This document shows positions 51,844-61,987 of a stretch of 64,000 bases of DNA, piece by piece (position 1 is the first letter of the stretch; every line of letters starts with the position of its first letter). A program made the translations under genes and the position numbers. The DNA is from Mucilaginibacter sp. (lineage in GTDB: Bacteria > Bacteroidota > Bacteroidia > Sphingobacteriales > Sphingobacteriaceae). The notes under the pieces are model-generated. The model was not told the DNA's origin. It did no database searches and saw only the letters and a list, made by a program, of their open reading frames with translations. Location: contig NZ_JANYGQ010000009.1 of NCBI RefSeq assembly GCF_025359345.1, positions 186,001 through 250,000 of the forward strand, written 5' to 3'.

Positions 51844-54186
51844 ATGAACAAATTTTTACTCGCGGCCATACCCTGTGCCCTGGTATTTTCCGCCCGTGCC
51901 CAGCAGGGCCCTCCTCTCACAACAAAAGATTACGAACGCGCCGAAAGCTTTTTAAGCTATGGCACCGAACCTTTTATCGACAACGCCACCGTACGCCCGG
52001 ATTGGCTGCCCGACGGCCGTTTCTGGTACCGCAACCTGAATGCTACCGGTAGTGAATTTATATTGGTGGACCCGGCTAAAGGTACCCGCTCAGCAGCATT
52101 TGACCAGGCAAAACTTGCGGCAGGGCTTTCAACTGCAACCGGTAAACAATACACGGCAGCAATGTTACCTTTTCAAAGGTTCACCTTTTCGGCAGATGGG
52201 AAAGCCATTGTGTTTATGGCTGATGGCAAGCAATGGAAAGCCGACCTGGGCTCGTATGCTGTTACCGAAGATGGTTCGCCGATGGCTGCTGAAGCAGGCG
52301 GTGGCGGAAGACGTGGCGGAAGAGGCGGTGCAGGTGGTGTAAACCTATCGCCAGATGGCAAAAAAGGCGCTTTCATTCGCGACTGGAACCTTTGGGTGCG
52401 CGATATGGAAACCAAAAAAGAAACACAGTTAACAACCGATGGTGTTAAAGACTATGGCTATGCCACTGATAACGCGGGCTGGAAACACAGCGATAATGCA
52501 ATCTTGATATGGTCGTCTGACTCGAAAAAGATCGCCACTTTTAAAGACGACCAGCGCAAGGTTAGCGATATGTACCTGGTTACTACCAACGTAGGTAAGC
52601 CAACCCTTAAAGAATGGAAATACCCGCTGCCGGGTGGCGAGATACCGATGATACAACGCTGTATTATTGATGTTGACAATGCAAAAGTGGTAATGACCAA
52701 AGTTGCACCCGACCCGCACCGCGCTACACTGAGCGATGATATTGCCAGCAGCGGTACTATGGACGATATTTACTTCAGCTCAGATAATTCGAAAGTTGCT
52801 TTCGTATCGACCTCGCGCGACCATAAAAACGAAAAAGTTCGCATTGCTGATGCTGCTACAGGCGACGTACGCGAAGTTTTTGAAGAAACCGTAAAAACGC
52901 AGTTTGAATCGGGCCATGGCGGCATTAACTGGCGCTATTTAGATAAATCGAACGAAATTATCTGGTTTTCGGAACGCGATAACTGGGGACACCTTTATTT
53001 GTATGATGCCACAACCGGCAAGGTTAAAAACCAGATAACATCAGGCGACTACCTTGTTACCCGCATTTTAAAGATCGACGAAAAGACCCGCATGATTTAT
53101 TTCACGGCTGATGACCGCCAGGCGGAGAACCCCTATTTTGCACAGTTCTGCAAAGTTGGCTTCGATGGCAAACATTTCGCCAATCTTACACCTGAGGCGG
53201 GCAACCATAACGTTACCTTATCGCCCGACGGGAAATATTTTGTTGACAGCTATTCAAAACCAGACGTACCACCTGTTACCGTGCTGCGCGATTTGAACGG
53301 CAAAATGATTGCCACATTAGAGAAAGCTGATGTGTCAAGACTGATGGCTACCGGCTGGAAACCGTTGACCACCTTCTCGGTGAAAGCCCATGACGGTAAA
53401 ACCGACATTTACGGCTTGATGATAACTCCGTCAAAACTCGACCCGAACAAAAAATATCCTATTATTGATTATATCTATCCGGGTCCACAGGGCGGTAGTG
53501 TAGGCAGTTGGTCGTTTGCCGCCTCAAGAGGCGACGGACAGGCATTGGCCGAGCTGGGCTTTATAGTGGTTGAAGTTGAAGGCACCAGCAACCCGCTGCG
53601 CTCAAAAAGCTTTCACGATATGAGCTATGGTAACATGGCCGAAAACACCTTGCCCGACCAGATAACAGCTATTCGCCAACTGGCCTCGAAATATGGTTAC
53701 ATGGACACAACCCGCGTTGGTATATGGGGACACTCGGGCGGTGGTTTTGCAACTGCCGGCGCTATGTTCCGTTATCCTGATTTCTTTAAAGTTGGTATAT
53801 CAGAATCGGGCAACCACGAGAACCTTAACTATGAGGACGACTGGGGCGAACGCTATAACGGATTAGTAGGCAATGCTGACTACGCTGCCCAGGCCAACCA
53901 AAACCTGGCAAAAAATCTGAAAGGTAAACTGATGCTTGCCCACGGCTTAATGGACGATAACGTACCACCCTACAACACCTTATTAGTTGTTGAAGCGCTT
54001 GAAAAAGCCGGAAAGGATTATGATTTGGTGGTATTCCCGAATATGCCGCATGGTTATGGCCAATATTCGTCGTACATGATGCGTCGTCGCTGGGACTATT
54101 TTGTTAAAAATCTGCTTGGCGTTGAACCGCCCCACGAGTACCAGCTAAAAGCAAAATCCGACCCGCGTAATGGTGGCGGACGGTAA
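51844..54186 (+). CDS. S9 family dipeptidyl peptidase (DPP-IV-like)
   Basis: A 780-residue secreted protease. The signal peptide ends VFSARAQQ. The N-terminal two-thirds form a beta-propeller (DPP_IV_N) with repeated PDGK/SSDSKK-type blades; the C-terminal peptidase domain has nucleophile Ser631 in GIWGHSGGGFATAG, Asp704/705 in GLMDDNVPPYN and His736 in PNMPHGYGQY. The nucleophile elbow is GHSGGG rather than the common GWSYGG. A Gly/Arg-rich insertion (EAGGGGRRGGRGGAGG) sits near residue 150 in the propeller and is unusual. It trims dipeptides from peptide N-termini in the periplasm. Confidence 0.9.
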   Translation: MNKFLLAAIPCALVFSARAQQGPPLTTKDYERAESFLSYGTEPFIDNATVRPDWLPDGRFWYRNLNATGSEFILVDPAKGTRSAAFDQAKLAAGLSTATGKQYTAAMLPFQRFTFSADGKAIVFMADGKQWKADLGSYAVTEDGSPMAAEAGGGGRRGGRGGAGGVNLSPDGKKGAFIRDWNLWVRDMETKKETQLTTDGVKDYGYATDNAGWKHSDNAILIWSSDSKKIATFKDDQRKVSDMYLVTTNVGKPTLKEWKYPLPGGEIPMIQRCIIDVDNAKVVMTKVAPDPHRATLSDDIASSGTMDDIYFSSDNSKVAFVSTSRDHKNEKVRIADAATGDVREVFEETVKTQFESGHGGINWRYLDKSNEIIWFSERDNWGHLYLYDATTGKVKNQITSGDYLVTRILKIDEKTRMIYFTADDRQAENPYFAQFCKVGFDGKHFANLTPEAGNHNVTLSPDGKYFVDSYSKPDVPPVTVLRDLNGKMIATLEKADVSRLMATGWKPLTTFSVKAHDGKTDIYGLMITPSKLDPNKKYPIIDYIYPGPQGGSVGSWSFAASRGDGQALAELGFIVVEVEGTSNPLRSKSFHDMSYGNMAENTLPDQITAIRQLASKYGYMDTTRVGIWGHSGGGFATAGAMFRYPDFFKVGISESGNHENLNYEDDWGERYNGLVGNADYAAQANQNLAKNLKGKLMLAHGLMDDNVPPYNTLLVVEALEKAGKDYDLVVFPNMPHGYGQYSSYMMRRRWDYFVKNLLGVEPPHEYQLKAKSDPRNGGGR

Positions 54187-54214
54187 AATTTAGGAAACCT
54201 GTATTTTTTATATG

Positions 54215-54246
54215 GCCTGCTCCATTTTCGGGGCAGGCTTTTTTGT
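54215..54246 (+). terminator. Terminator of the S9 peptidase gene
   Basis: GCCTGCTCC / GGGGCAGGC form a stem of 6-8 bp around a short loop, followed by TTTTTT. Confidence 0.75.
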
Positions 54247-54325
54247 GTTTGGGATTATTTTTTGTGATTGCGGCGATGTGTTACAAGCATACCGATGTAT
54301 ATTTATCCTTTATCTCCATTAAATT

Positions 54326-54925
54326 TTGACTGATATAACGGCTTCAACCACACAGCTTCTGCAATACTTCAAGAATTACTTTCCGCTAAACGAAGAGGAA
54401 GAGGAGCGGCTACAGGTACATTTTACTGAACGCAATGTAAAACGACGCGGTTTTATTTTGCAGCAGGGAGAGGTATGCCGCCACTTTACGTTTGTGGTTT
54501 CCGGTTGTTTTAAAATGTACGCGGTAGATAGTAAAGGTAACGAGCACAACCTGCAATTTGCTGCCGAAAACGATTGGATTACCGAACTTGATAGTTTTTA
54601 TTCAGAGAAACCAGCAGAGGTTTACATAGAAGCTATTGAGCCATCGGTAATACTGCAAATCAAACGCCCTGATTTAATTCGATTATATACGACCGAACAT
54701 AAAATCGACCATAATTTTCGGGTAATCATTGAGAATAAATTCATCGAGCTGCAAAAAAGAGTACTGCAAAGCATCAGTTCAACAACCGAAGAGCGATACC
54801 AATATTTCTTAAATCAATATCCAAAGCTTTCACAACGTATTCCCAATACACAAATTGCTTCTTACCTGGGTATTACGCCAGAATTTCTTAGCAAAGTCCG
54901 CAAGAATATTTTACGTAACCTCTAA
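54326..54925 (+). CDS. Crp/Fnr-family transcriptional regulator
   Basis: A 199-residue regulator. The N-terminal cyclic-nucleotide-binding-like domain is seen in RRGFILQQGEVCRHFTFVVSGCFKMYAVDSKGNEHNLQFAAENDW; the C-terminal helix-turn-helix is short: RIPNTQIASYLGITPEFLSKVRK. The start must be TTG 54326 (or ATT just before it), because an in-frame TAA lies 6 bases upstream and the next ATG is about 80 codons in. It is probably a stress or redox regulator; it lies 194 bases ahead of a SnoaL-like gene that may be its target. Confidence 0.85.
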   Translation: MTDITASTTQLLQYFKNYFPLNEEEEERLQVHFTERNVKRRGFILQQGEVCRHFTFVVSGCFKMYAVDSKGNEHNLQFAAENDWITELDSFYSEKPAEVYIEAIEPSVILQIKRPDLIRLYTTEHKIDHNFRVIIENKFIELQKRVLQSISSTTEERYQYFLNQYPKLSQRIPNTQIASYLGITPEFLSKVRKNILRNL

Positions 54926-55119
54926 CTCTTAAACTTTGTTAAGACTATTTCTTAAGACTGTTTATAGGTTGCATTTTCTCCTAATATGCAATTTTGCTCC
55001 GCCGTTTAAAATTCTGTTAATAATACGGGACTAAAAATGTTCCCAAATATTAAAAGCAAATGCAGACGAACTTTTGGCGTATAATCAACAATGTAAAATA
55101 AACTTAACAATTAAATATC

Positions 55120-55539
55120 ATGACAAACGAGAGTGCCAAAACGGTGATGAGCCGTTTCATAAAATTTATTAATACAGCAGACGAAAAGTTGGCGCAGGAG
55201 ATTATATCGCAAAAGGCCGTGTTTTATGTACCGGGCCGTCCGGATCCACTGAAGGGCCCGGAGGGATACTTATCTATTGTCGGTATGATGCGTGGCGGTT
55301 TTTCCGACGTTCAATGGTATTTAGATGAATTGATAGTCGAAGATGATAATGTGGCCGCAAGGTTTACTATGACCGGCACACATGACGGGGCTTTTTTTGG
55401 TGTGCCGCCCACACGAAAATCAATCAATATAAGGGCAATTAACATTTATCATTTGCAGAATGGCCAAGTTGTGGAAGAGTTTAGTGCCCCAGACCTTATT
55501 GGATTACTAGGGCAAATTGGTGCATTTCCGCCTCAATAA
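55120..55539 (+). CDS. SnoaL-like (NTF2-fold) polyketide-cyclase family protein
   Basis: A 139-residue protein with the NTF2 fold of the SnoaL group: TVMSRFIKFINTADEKLAQEII, FYVPGRPDPLKGPEGYLSIVGMMRGGFSDVQWYLDELIVEDDNVAARFTMTGTHDG, and INIYHLQNGQVVEEF. Such proteins bind small hydrophobic molecules and some are cyclases or isomerases. The substrate cannot be stated. It is close to, and in the same direction as, the Crp/Fnr gene. Confidence 0.85.
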   Translation: MTNESAKTVMSRFIKFINTADEKLAQEIISQKAVFYVPGRPDPLKGPEGYLSIVGMMRGGFSDVQWYLDELIVEDDNVAARFTMTGTHDGAFFGVPPTRKSINIRAINIYHLQNGQVVEEFSAPDLIGLLGQIGAFPPQ

Positions 55540-55626
55540 AAAACAGAGACATAAAGCGATTTACAATCCTTTACTTGCAGCACATAATAAATCGATTCGG
55601 TTTATCTTCGTTAAATAACCACAATA

Positions 55627-55658
55627 AAAACCCCGGCTGCTTTCACAACCGGGGCTAA
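55627..55658 (-). terminator. Terminator of the SusCD operon
   Basis: On the minus strand AGCCCCGG pairs with CCGGGGTTTTTATT across a loop of about 13 bases. It lies 43 bases past the SusD stop. Confidence 0.8.
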
Positions 55659-55700
55659 AAGTTTATTAGGTATTAAAACTTCGACTTTAATGAAGCCAAA

Positions 55701-57173
55701 TTAATGGGTGTCAAAGAAAAGCTTAGTAGTAACCACATCACCACCAATGGCGGCGGATGCTTTATCGTAATTTGGCTTGTTAACATTTTGCTCGCTTATA
55801 GGATATGTAAAGCGCACCGGGAAATCGCTAAACGCGCTGGGTGGCGGTACCAATGCCGGGTAATCCAGTTTCCTGTTTACTATCCAGGCATCCCATCCCC
55901 TGTTATAAAGGGCGATATACTCCTGACCGGCAATTTTTTGTAGTGGTGTAGCACCGGCAGCGGTTGCATACGCAATATTGGTTTGTGCAAGGAAAGCTCC
56001 GGTTGGGTTGGCGCCTGTCCAATACAATACAGAGGCGCTTATTGCGGCCGTATAATGCGATTGAATAGTACCACCAACAGCGTATCCCCGTGCAACTGCC
56101 TCGGCAAGGTTAAATTCTGTTTCCGAATAGTCTAACAGCAAGCCCGGGAAATCGGGGTTGGTAAGGTTTCCGATAGCGCCTGGCGTTAACAGTGCTCCTG
56201 CCGGCAACGAGTAATCTGAAAATGCAAGCGAACCATCGCCTGTGCCGTTGTCTGCACCTTCGTAAATGTTGTTGGATGCACTTTTGGCAAAGAAATACGG
56301 AAGCCTTGGGTCCTGTGTTGGGGTATTAGGCTTAAGCAAATCGATGAATTGACTTGTACCCACAAAATCGTGCCTTTGGCTTTGTACCAGGTTAACCCAA
56401 ATTGGATTGGTATTCGGCGGGGTTGCAACATATTGGAATAAGGCATTATCATCATTCGATGTAAAAACACCTGCGGTAACAGCAGCCTCAACCGTGGATT
56501 TGGCAGTTGCCGGGTCTGAATCGGCGATGGTTATGCCCATTTTTAGTTTGAAAGTATTGGCAAACTTTTTCCATTTGTTTATATCGCCACCATAAATTAT
56601 ATCGGCTGCACCTATGCTGCCAGAATTTGGATCAAGTGCTGCAATGTCGGCATCAAGGCGGGTCAACAATGCAGTGTATACAGTTTTGGCATCGTCATAC
56701 TTTGGAAACGGCTTGTTAATGTCCAAAGCTTCAGAATATGGAATATTACCGAACGTAGTAACTAAATAATAATAGCTGTACACCTGCAAAATATCGGCAA
56801 TAGCTGTTTGATTTTTAAGTATTCCGGCGTCTTTCACATCAAGAACCATAGCTTGTTTCGACTTTTCGAAATTTTGCAGTGTGTTGGTATAAAGGGCTGT
56901 CCAGATGCCATCGGGTTGTTTACGGTAGCTTATCTGGTATTGGGTTTCATTTAAATATTGGGTTTCTGTCCATTGCTGCTCAATTAACCTGAATATATTT
57001 AAATTCACACTTGGCGAGGTTACCGTATTGGTCAACAACCTCTCAGCCTCGGTAAACAACGAGTAGGATGGCACGGAGGAAGGGTTTTTCGGATCGACAT
57101 TTAAACTTGTCAAATCCTTTTTGCAGGCCCCCAAAGTAAGCAAGGCTGCAAAAATTAATGCTGTTTTTTTCAT
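55701..57173 (-). CDS. SusD/RagB-like nutrient-binding lipoprotein
   Basis: A 490-residue outer-membrane lipoprotein. The lipobox is LGAC with Cys17, then the N-terminus KKDLTSLNVDPKNPSSVPS and the helical repeats typical of the SusD-like 2 group (TNTLQNFEKSKQAM, IADILQVYSYYYLVTTFGNIPYSEAL). The C-terminal QEYIALYNRGWDAWIVNRKLDYPAL is also usual. It caps the SusC transporter encoded 11 bases upstream and binds its ligand, probably a peptide or glycan. No enzyme genes flank the pair, so the ligand is unknown. Confidence 0.92.
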   Translation of the reverse strand: MKKTALIFAALLTLGACKKDLTSLNVDPKNPSSVPSYSLFTEAERLLTNTVTSPSVNLNIFRLIEQQWTETQYLNETQYQISYRKQPDGIWTALYTNTLQNFEKSKQAMVLDVKDAGILKNQTAIADILQVYSYYYLVTTFGNIPYSEALDINKPFPKYDDAKTVYTALLTRLDADIAALDPNSGSIGAADIIYGGDINKWKKFANTFKLKMGITIADSDPATAKSTVEAAVTAGVFTSNDDNALFQYVATPPNTNPIWVNLVQSQRHDFVGTSQFIDLLKPNTPTQDPRLPYFFAKSASNNIYEGADNGTGDGSLAFSDYSLPAGALLTPGAIGNLTNPDFPGLLLDYSETEFNLAEAVARGYAVGGTIQSHYTAAISASVLYWTGANPTGAFLAQTNIAYATAAGATPLQKIAGQEYIALYNRGWDAWIVNRKLDYPALVPPPSAFSDFPVRFTYPISEQNVNKPNYDKASAAIGGDVVTTKLFFDTH

Positions 57174-57184
57174 ATCTGTGATGA

Positions 57185-60100
57185 TTAGAAACGTAGTTTT
57201 AAATTAAACGAAATGGTACGCACAGTTGGGTATGCACCTTCCTGTATGCCCTGCAGGTTGCCTGATGATAATCCCTCTTCAGGGTCGGCATAAGGCAGGT
57301 TTTTATGGATTATCCATAAGTTACGGCCAATAACCTGGAACGTAACCTCTTTTACCGGCCCTAACTTGCCAATTGCACCTTGTGGCAGTGTGTAGCCCAA
57401 AATAGCTTCCCTTAATTTAATGAAGCTGGCATCGTACACAAATGCTTTTAACGGTAATAAGCCGGCGCCATCGCCAAATGAGCCGTATGGGCCACCGGGA
57501 ACGCGCACGGTGTTAGGCGCTCCGTCGGCAGTAACACCGGGACGAATAAAGCCACCGCTGTTTGAACCTGTGGTAAGCGGGCTGCGTACCGGGTTACCTA
57601 AATCGTTTGTATAAGCAGTTAACGGGTAAATTCCATCAGCTAACCCATAAGCAAGGTCATTTGAGAATACCGAACCGCCTTTACGGATATCGATAAGGAA
57701 GCTTAAATTAAAACCTTTGTAAGTAAAATTGTTATTGATACCACCGGTCCAATCGGGGTTTGTGTTACCGATGTCGTGGTTTGACGAACCTGTTAAAACA
57801 TACTGACCATCAGGACCAACTATTGGCTGGCCGTTTTTATAGTAAGTATAATCTGTTCCCCTGATGGTACCCAGCGAGCCATGAAGCGGTGCGTTTAAGG
57901 TTTCGCCATTCTGGAAGCTGCCCAACTGCAGGTTTTGCGCCTCGTTGCCGGTTGCGTCTTTAAACAATGCGGTAACTTCGTTGCGGTTGCGGGTATAATT
58001 CAGGTTAATTTTCCAGCTAAAATCCTTCGACTTCAACGGGGTACCGTTTAATGAAAGCTCGAAGCCTTTATTGCGCACGTTACCTGCATTTAAATATTCT
58101 GCAGTGTAACCAGTAGCCCCGGATACGTTTACAGGCAATATTTCATCAAAAGTATTGGTTACGTAGTAGCTACCGTCAAAACCTAAACGATTGTTAAAGA
58201 ATGACAACTCCAGGCCAATTTCCTTGCTTTTGGTTTGCTCAGGTTTCAGGTTGGCGTTGTTTTTGGTTGTGCTGGCAACTGTTTGCGGGTTTGAGCCAAA
58301 CGGCGGCACGATAGTATAAGTATCGTTAACACTGTATATCGGCGCATCGGCACCAACCTGTGCATAGCTGGCCCTTAACTTTCCGTATGATAACCAGCTG
58401 TATTGTTTAAGCAGTTCAGAAAAAATAAAGCCTGCCGAAACTGACGGGTAGTAATATTTATTATTTACTGCCGGTAAGGTTGATGACTGGTCCCTGCGGA
58501 TTGTACCATCAACCGTTAACATGTTTTTCCAGGTAAGGGTAGCGCCTGCAAAAACACCATTGATTTCCCTGCGTTGATAAACCTCGGTTGGTGATAACGG
58601 CGAACTTAATGTATTGTTCAACGAGTATAAACCAGGTATAATTAAACCGCCGTTGGTGCTCGCAAAAATACTATTATCGCTGTTTTTCCTGATGTTGGTA
58701 CCCAACAATGCTTTCAGGTTAAAATCGTTACCCAGGTTTTTATTAACGTTGGCTAACAGGTCGAAGTTGGTTTCGGAGTAGTTATGGTTAAACCTTGAAT
58801 AGTATGGAAGGCCAATACTGCCCACGTCATAACGCTCTTCCTGCAGTTCCGAATAAGTATCCAACGATACACGGCCCATGAAGCTTAACCAGCTTGTTGC
58901 TTTATAATTCAGGTTGATATTACCTAAATACCTGTTACGCGAGTCGGTTTCATAATTATGTTCGGTTACCCAATACGGGTTGTTCCAATAAGCCGGGAAC
59001 GTGTTGCCGTGTCTTGGGTCGGCCATGTTCCAGGTTATGTTTGATTTTGTACGGTCGTAAGCAGCTTTAAGCTCCTGCACGTCAACGTTTGTTTCCCACC
59101 ATTGCCTGAAACCAGAAACAACGTTCCTGTTATCGGAGTTTGCACCGTCATAACCGGTTCCGCCGCGGCCGGTACCATTGGTGTTGTAATAGTTTATGCT
59201 TGCGCCTACAATTAATTTGGGAGTAATGTTATAAGTCCCCGAGAAATCAACCAGGTTCTTTTTTAAATTGCTGTTTGGTATTACACCATTTTCGTTACTG
59301 TTGGTATATCCCAATTTAAAAGTGCCATTGTCACCGCCGTTGGTAATCATGATACTGTTATTGGTTGATACCGGTTTTTCAAAAAATGTTGTAGGGTCGT
59401 TTTTAGCGGCAACCCAAGGCGTAGCTTTACCATAATTTGGTGAACTTGGGTCGAACGCATCCCACTGGTAAATCATCAAATTGGGGTCAAAAGCTGAACC
59501 ATTTGAAGCATCTGCATCAGTTTGCGCTACTTTAACCCCTGTTTTGCCAAAGATATTGCCGGTATAAAAACCAGGGCCGTAGCCGGCGCCATACTGCTTT
59601 TGGTATTGTGCGAAGGTTGATTTGTCAATAGAACCAAAGCTAACAGTTGAGTTAACAACAATACCCAGGCCTTTTTTGGCTTTCTTGGTGGTAATTAAGA
59701 TAACACCGTTGCTACCGCGTGAGCCATACAATGCTGTTGCACCGGCACCTTTTAACACAGTAACGTTTTCAATATCATCAGGGTTAATGTCAGATGCAGG
59801 GCTACCATAGTCATAACCGCCGCCACCTTGCTGTTGGTCGCCACCGTTGGTATTGGTATTATCAACCGGTACACCATCAATAACAAACAGCGCCTGGTTA
59901 TTACCGTAAATTGATTTGTTACCACGCAATACCACGTTTGTTGACCCGCCCAAAGCATTATTCTGGCGAATCTCCAAGCCGGCTACCTTGCCCGACAGTC
60001 CATCAATAAAGTTGGTTGAGCGTTGCTTGCTAACTTCATCGCCATTAACCTGTTGCGCCGCATAGCTTTGCTGGTTACGTGTACGTGTTAAACCAAGTGC

Positions 60101-60424
60101 GCCGGTAACAACCACTTCCCCAAGCTGTTGGGCGGTTGCAACCATTACCACATTTAGTGTGTTTCCGGTTGGGGTTTGTAACTGGGTAGCATAACCCAAA
60201 AAGCTGAACGAAAGTGAACCACCATCGGGTATGCTTACAGTATATTTACCATTAACGTCGGTTTGGGTACCGTTTGTTGTTCCTTTTATGGATACCGTTA
60301 CGCCTGGCAGCGGTAAGCCATCTTCTTTAGCCGTAACTGTCCCGGTTACGGCATGAGTTTGTGCAAATAGCCGGCCCGCGGCTAAAAGGAGAAAGCACAA
60401 ATTCAGTAGTAGAATTTTTTTCAT
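57185..60424 (-). CDS. SusC/RagA-like TonB-linked outer-membrane transporter
   Basis: A 1079-residue TonB-dependent transporter. A signal peptide ending GRLFAQ leads to a CarboxypepD_reg-like domain (VTGTVTAKEDGLPLPGVTVSIKG). The plug (about residues 115-250) has RSTNFIDGLSGKVAGLEIRQ and GATALYGSRGSNGVILITTKK; a 22-strand barrel ends TISFNLKLRF. It is the first gene of a two-gene SusCD operon. No FecR/sigma pair, HTCS or degradative enzymes lie next to it, so this is an orphan nutrient-uptake pair; the AT-rich 960-base gap upstream may carry its regulation. Confidence 0.94.
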   Translation of the reverse strand: MKKILLLNLCFLLLAAGRLFAQTHAVTGTVTAKEDGLPLPGVTVSIKGTTNGTQTDVNGKYTVSIPDGGSLSFSFLGYATQLQTPTGNTLNVVMVATAQQLGEVVVTGALGLTRTRNQQSYAAQQVNGDEVSKQRSTNFIDGLSGKVAGLEIRQNNALGGSTNVVLRGNKSIYGNNQALFVIDGVPVDNTNTNGGDQQQGGGGYDYGSPASDINPDDIENVTVLKGAGATALYGSRGSNGVILITTKKAKKGLGIVVNSTVSFGSIDKSTFAQYQKQYGAGYGPGFYTGNIFGKTGVKVAQTDADASNGSAFDPNLMIYQWDAFDPSSPNYGKATPWVAAKNDPTTFFEKPVSTNNSIMITNGGDNGTFKLGYTNSNENGVIPNSNLKKNLVDFSGTYNITPKLIVGASINYYNTNGTGRGGTGYDGANSDNRNVVSGFRQWWETNVDVQELKAAYDRTKSNITWNMADPRHGNTFPAYWNNPYWVTEHNYETDSRNRYLGNINLNYKATSWLSFMGRVSLDTYSELQEERYDVGSIGLPYYSRFNHNYSETNFDLLANVNKNLGNDFNLKALLGTNIRKNSDNSIFASTNGGLIIPGLYSLNNTLSSPLSPTEVYQRREINGVFAGATLTWKNMLTVDGTIRRDQSSTLPAVNNKYYYPSVSAGFIFSELLKQYSWLSYGKLRASYAQVGADAPIYSVNDTYTIVPPFGSNPQTVASTTKNNANLKPEQTKSKEIGLELSFFNNRLGFDGSYYVTNTFDEILPVNVSGATGYTAEYLNAGNVRNKGFELSLNGTPLKSKDFSWKINLNYTRNRNEVTALFKDATGNEAQNLQLGSFQNGETLNAPLHGSLGTIRGTDYTYYKNGQPIVGPDGQYVLTGSSNHDIGNTNPDWTGGINNNFTYKGFNLSFLIDIRKGGSVFSNDLAYGLADGIYPLTAYTNDLGNPVRSPLTTGSNSGGFIRPGVTADGAPNTVRVPGGPYGSFGDGAGLLPLKAFVYDASFIKLREAILGYTLPQGAIGKLGPVKEVTFQVIGRNLWIIHKNLPYADPEEGLSSGNLQGIQEGAYPTVRTISFNLKLRF

Positions 60425-61387
60425 GAATAAATAGATAATTTAATAGTTAATGTTTAGCGTTAGTTAGTTAACGCAATAAAGGCGGTAAACGTACGGCTAC
60501 TTTTCGTTTAACTAAAATTTATTTCTGTAATATTTTGTTTACAGAATGTAAATTAATCGTAACGAACTATTTACAATAATTTAGTATAACAATTCAGATT
60601 TTCGGCCGTTTCAAAAGCGCAACTACCTGAGTTATTTGTAACTATTAGTTAATAGTAAATCTATAATAATAAGGCAGTTATTAGTTAATTGTGGCCGGAA
60701 AATACGCGAGGTATTTTCCGGCTTCTTTTTTAATAAAGGGAGATATTGGTGGGATATTGAGATATATTATAAAACATATTGGAATGTATTGTGCAATATG
60801 ACATCGTATTTAAATTCCGCCTTTTTTTTGGATATTGCCCTAAAACCTATTTTAAGCGGCTTTTTCACCTCCCAAAGTTTTAGTTTAAGTTTAAATTTCG
60901 ACCTTGAAAAATGGGTTATCAGGCGAGAAACAGCCAAAATAAATGCAGATTTTTTGGTGTAAAATATTGTAGCGGACTACTGCCAGTAACCACAATATGA
61001 TGAGTTTCTAACTTTTTTGTAACCGCGCCGGGGCAAATCCCCGCAAAAAAATTTTCTAAATCGGGGTTATTTAAAATCGCGAATTCCACATGTATGTAAA
61101 AAACAATTCGACTTGTATGTTTTTTTTGCCCATTTAGAGGTTAAAAACGATTGATTAGAGGGCTTAAAAAGGCCCTTTTTTTACGCTAAAAAGTTACTTT
61201 TTTTGTCTATCCCTTTTTAAAAACTGCTTTAAAAACCCGTTAATAAGCCTCGTAATGCAATGATAATTTTTTTTTGTTACTAAAGCAGCTTAAAATCGCC
61301 TAAAAATAATAATTGATTATAAGGGCTAATATCAAACACCTTCAATCTGGCAAATGAGGTTTAAAGCTTTTTTAATACCTTGCAAAA
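60425..61387. other. 960-base AT-rich intergenic region with two hairpins
   Basis: Divergent gap between susC (minus) and the SGNH gene (plus). Seen here: a hairpin GCCGGAAAATAC / GTATTTTCCGGC (60694-60722) with a T-rich tail, and a hairpin AGGGC / GCCCTTTTTTT (61159-61182), both like plus-strand terminators. A direct repeat of TGTATGT followed by a run of A or T lies near 61111 and 61132. A 54-codon frame at 60798-60962 has no promoter and is not called. No repeat of the TTTAGCC or GTCATTGCGAG type is present, which sets this gap apart from the others. Confidence 0.5.
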
Positions 61388-61987
61388 ATGAAATCATATT
61401 ACAAATTAGCGCTTGCAACCTCAATCACTCTTAATATACTATTCGTGTCGTTTTTTATTGGAAAGCGGTTTTACTATTCGCATCAGGATTACATAAAAAC
61501 GCTGACAACGCCAACTAATGATAGCATCATAACCTACAGCATTAACAAGTACAAGAACAACGAAGCGCAATTGAGGCTTTTTAAAATCCTGCCACATTCA
61601 AAAGATGATATAGTATTTGTTGGCACCAGTTTAACGCAGGGGTTTCCATTGCAGGAGTTTTTTACAAATACGCATCTTAAAAACAGAGGGATTGGCGGCA
61701 ATACCGTAACCGACATACAGGCCAGAATAGGGGAAGTTATTGCAGGCAAGCCGCATAAAATATTTTTAGAAATGGGCACAAATGATATTGGCACAGGCGT
61801 TGCAATTGACACCGTTTATAAAAAACTAATAGCACTAATTAGAGCTATTAAGAGCGGCACACCTGCCACAAAGTTATACGTGCATGCTGTTTTACCTTTC
61901 GCCAAAAACTACACACAAAAGGTAAAAGCCTACAACGCGAAGGTTGCAGGCTTTTGCAAAATGAATAACATACCCAACCCGTTTTAA
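61388..61987 (+). CDS. Truncated SGNH hydrolase, fused at its end to susC sequence
   Basis: A 199-codon frame with an N-terminal membrane segment (LALATSITLNILFVSFFIG) and an SGNH/GDSL esterase fold: block I Ser in VFVGTSLTQGFPL (GTSL instead of GDSL), IGGNTV (block II), and GTNDIGTG (block III Asn). The last block, which carries the catalytic Asp and His, is missing. After the motif KMNNIP the sequence turns into the middle of a susC gene, and the frame stops a few codons later. It is therefore probably not active. Start ATG 61388. Confidence 0.75.
   Translation: MKSYYKLALATSITLNILFVSFFIGKRFYYSHQDYIKTLTTPTNDSIITYSINKYKNNEAQLRLFKILPHSKDDIVFVGTSLTQGFPLQEFFTNTHLKNRGIGGNTVTDIQARIGEVIAGKPHKIFLEMGTNDIGTGVAIDTVYKKLIALIRAIKSGTPATKLYVHAVLPFAKNYTQKVKAYNAKVAGFCKMNNIPNPF

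Noticed and set aside
60798..60962. A 54-codon open frame (starts MTSYLNSAFFLDIALK) in the susC-SGNH gap
   Set aside because: No promoter or homologue I recognise; AT-rich gap where such frames occur by chance.
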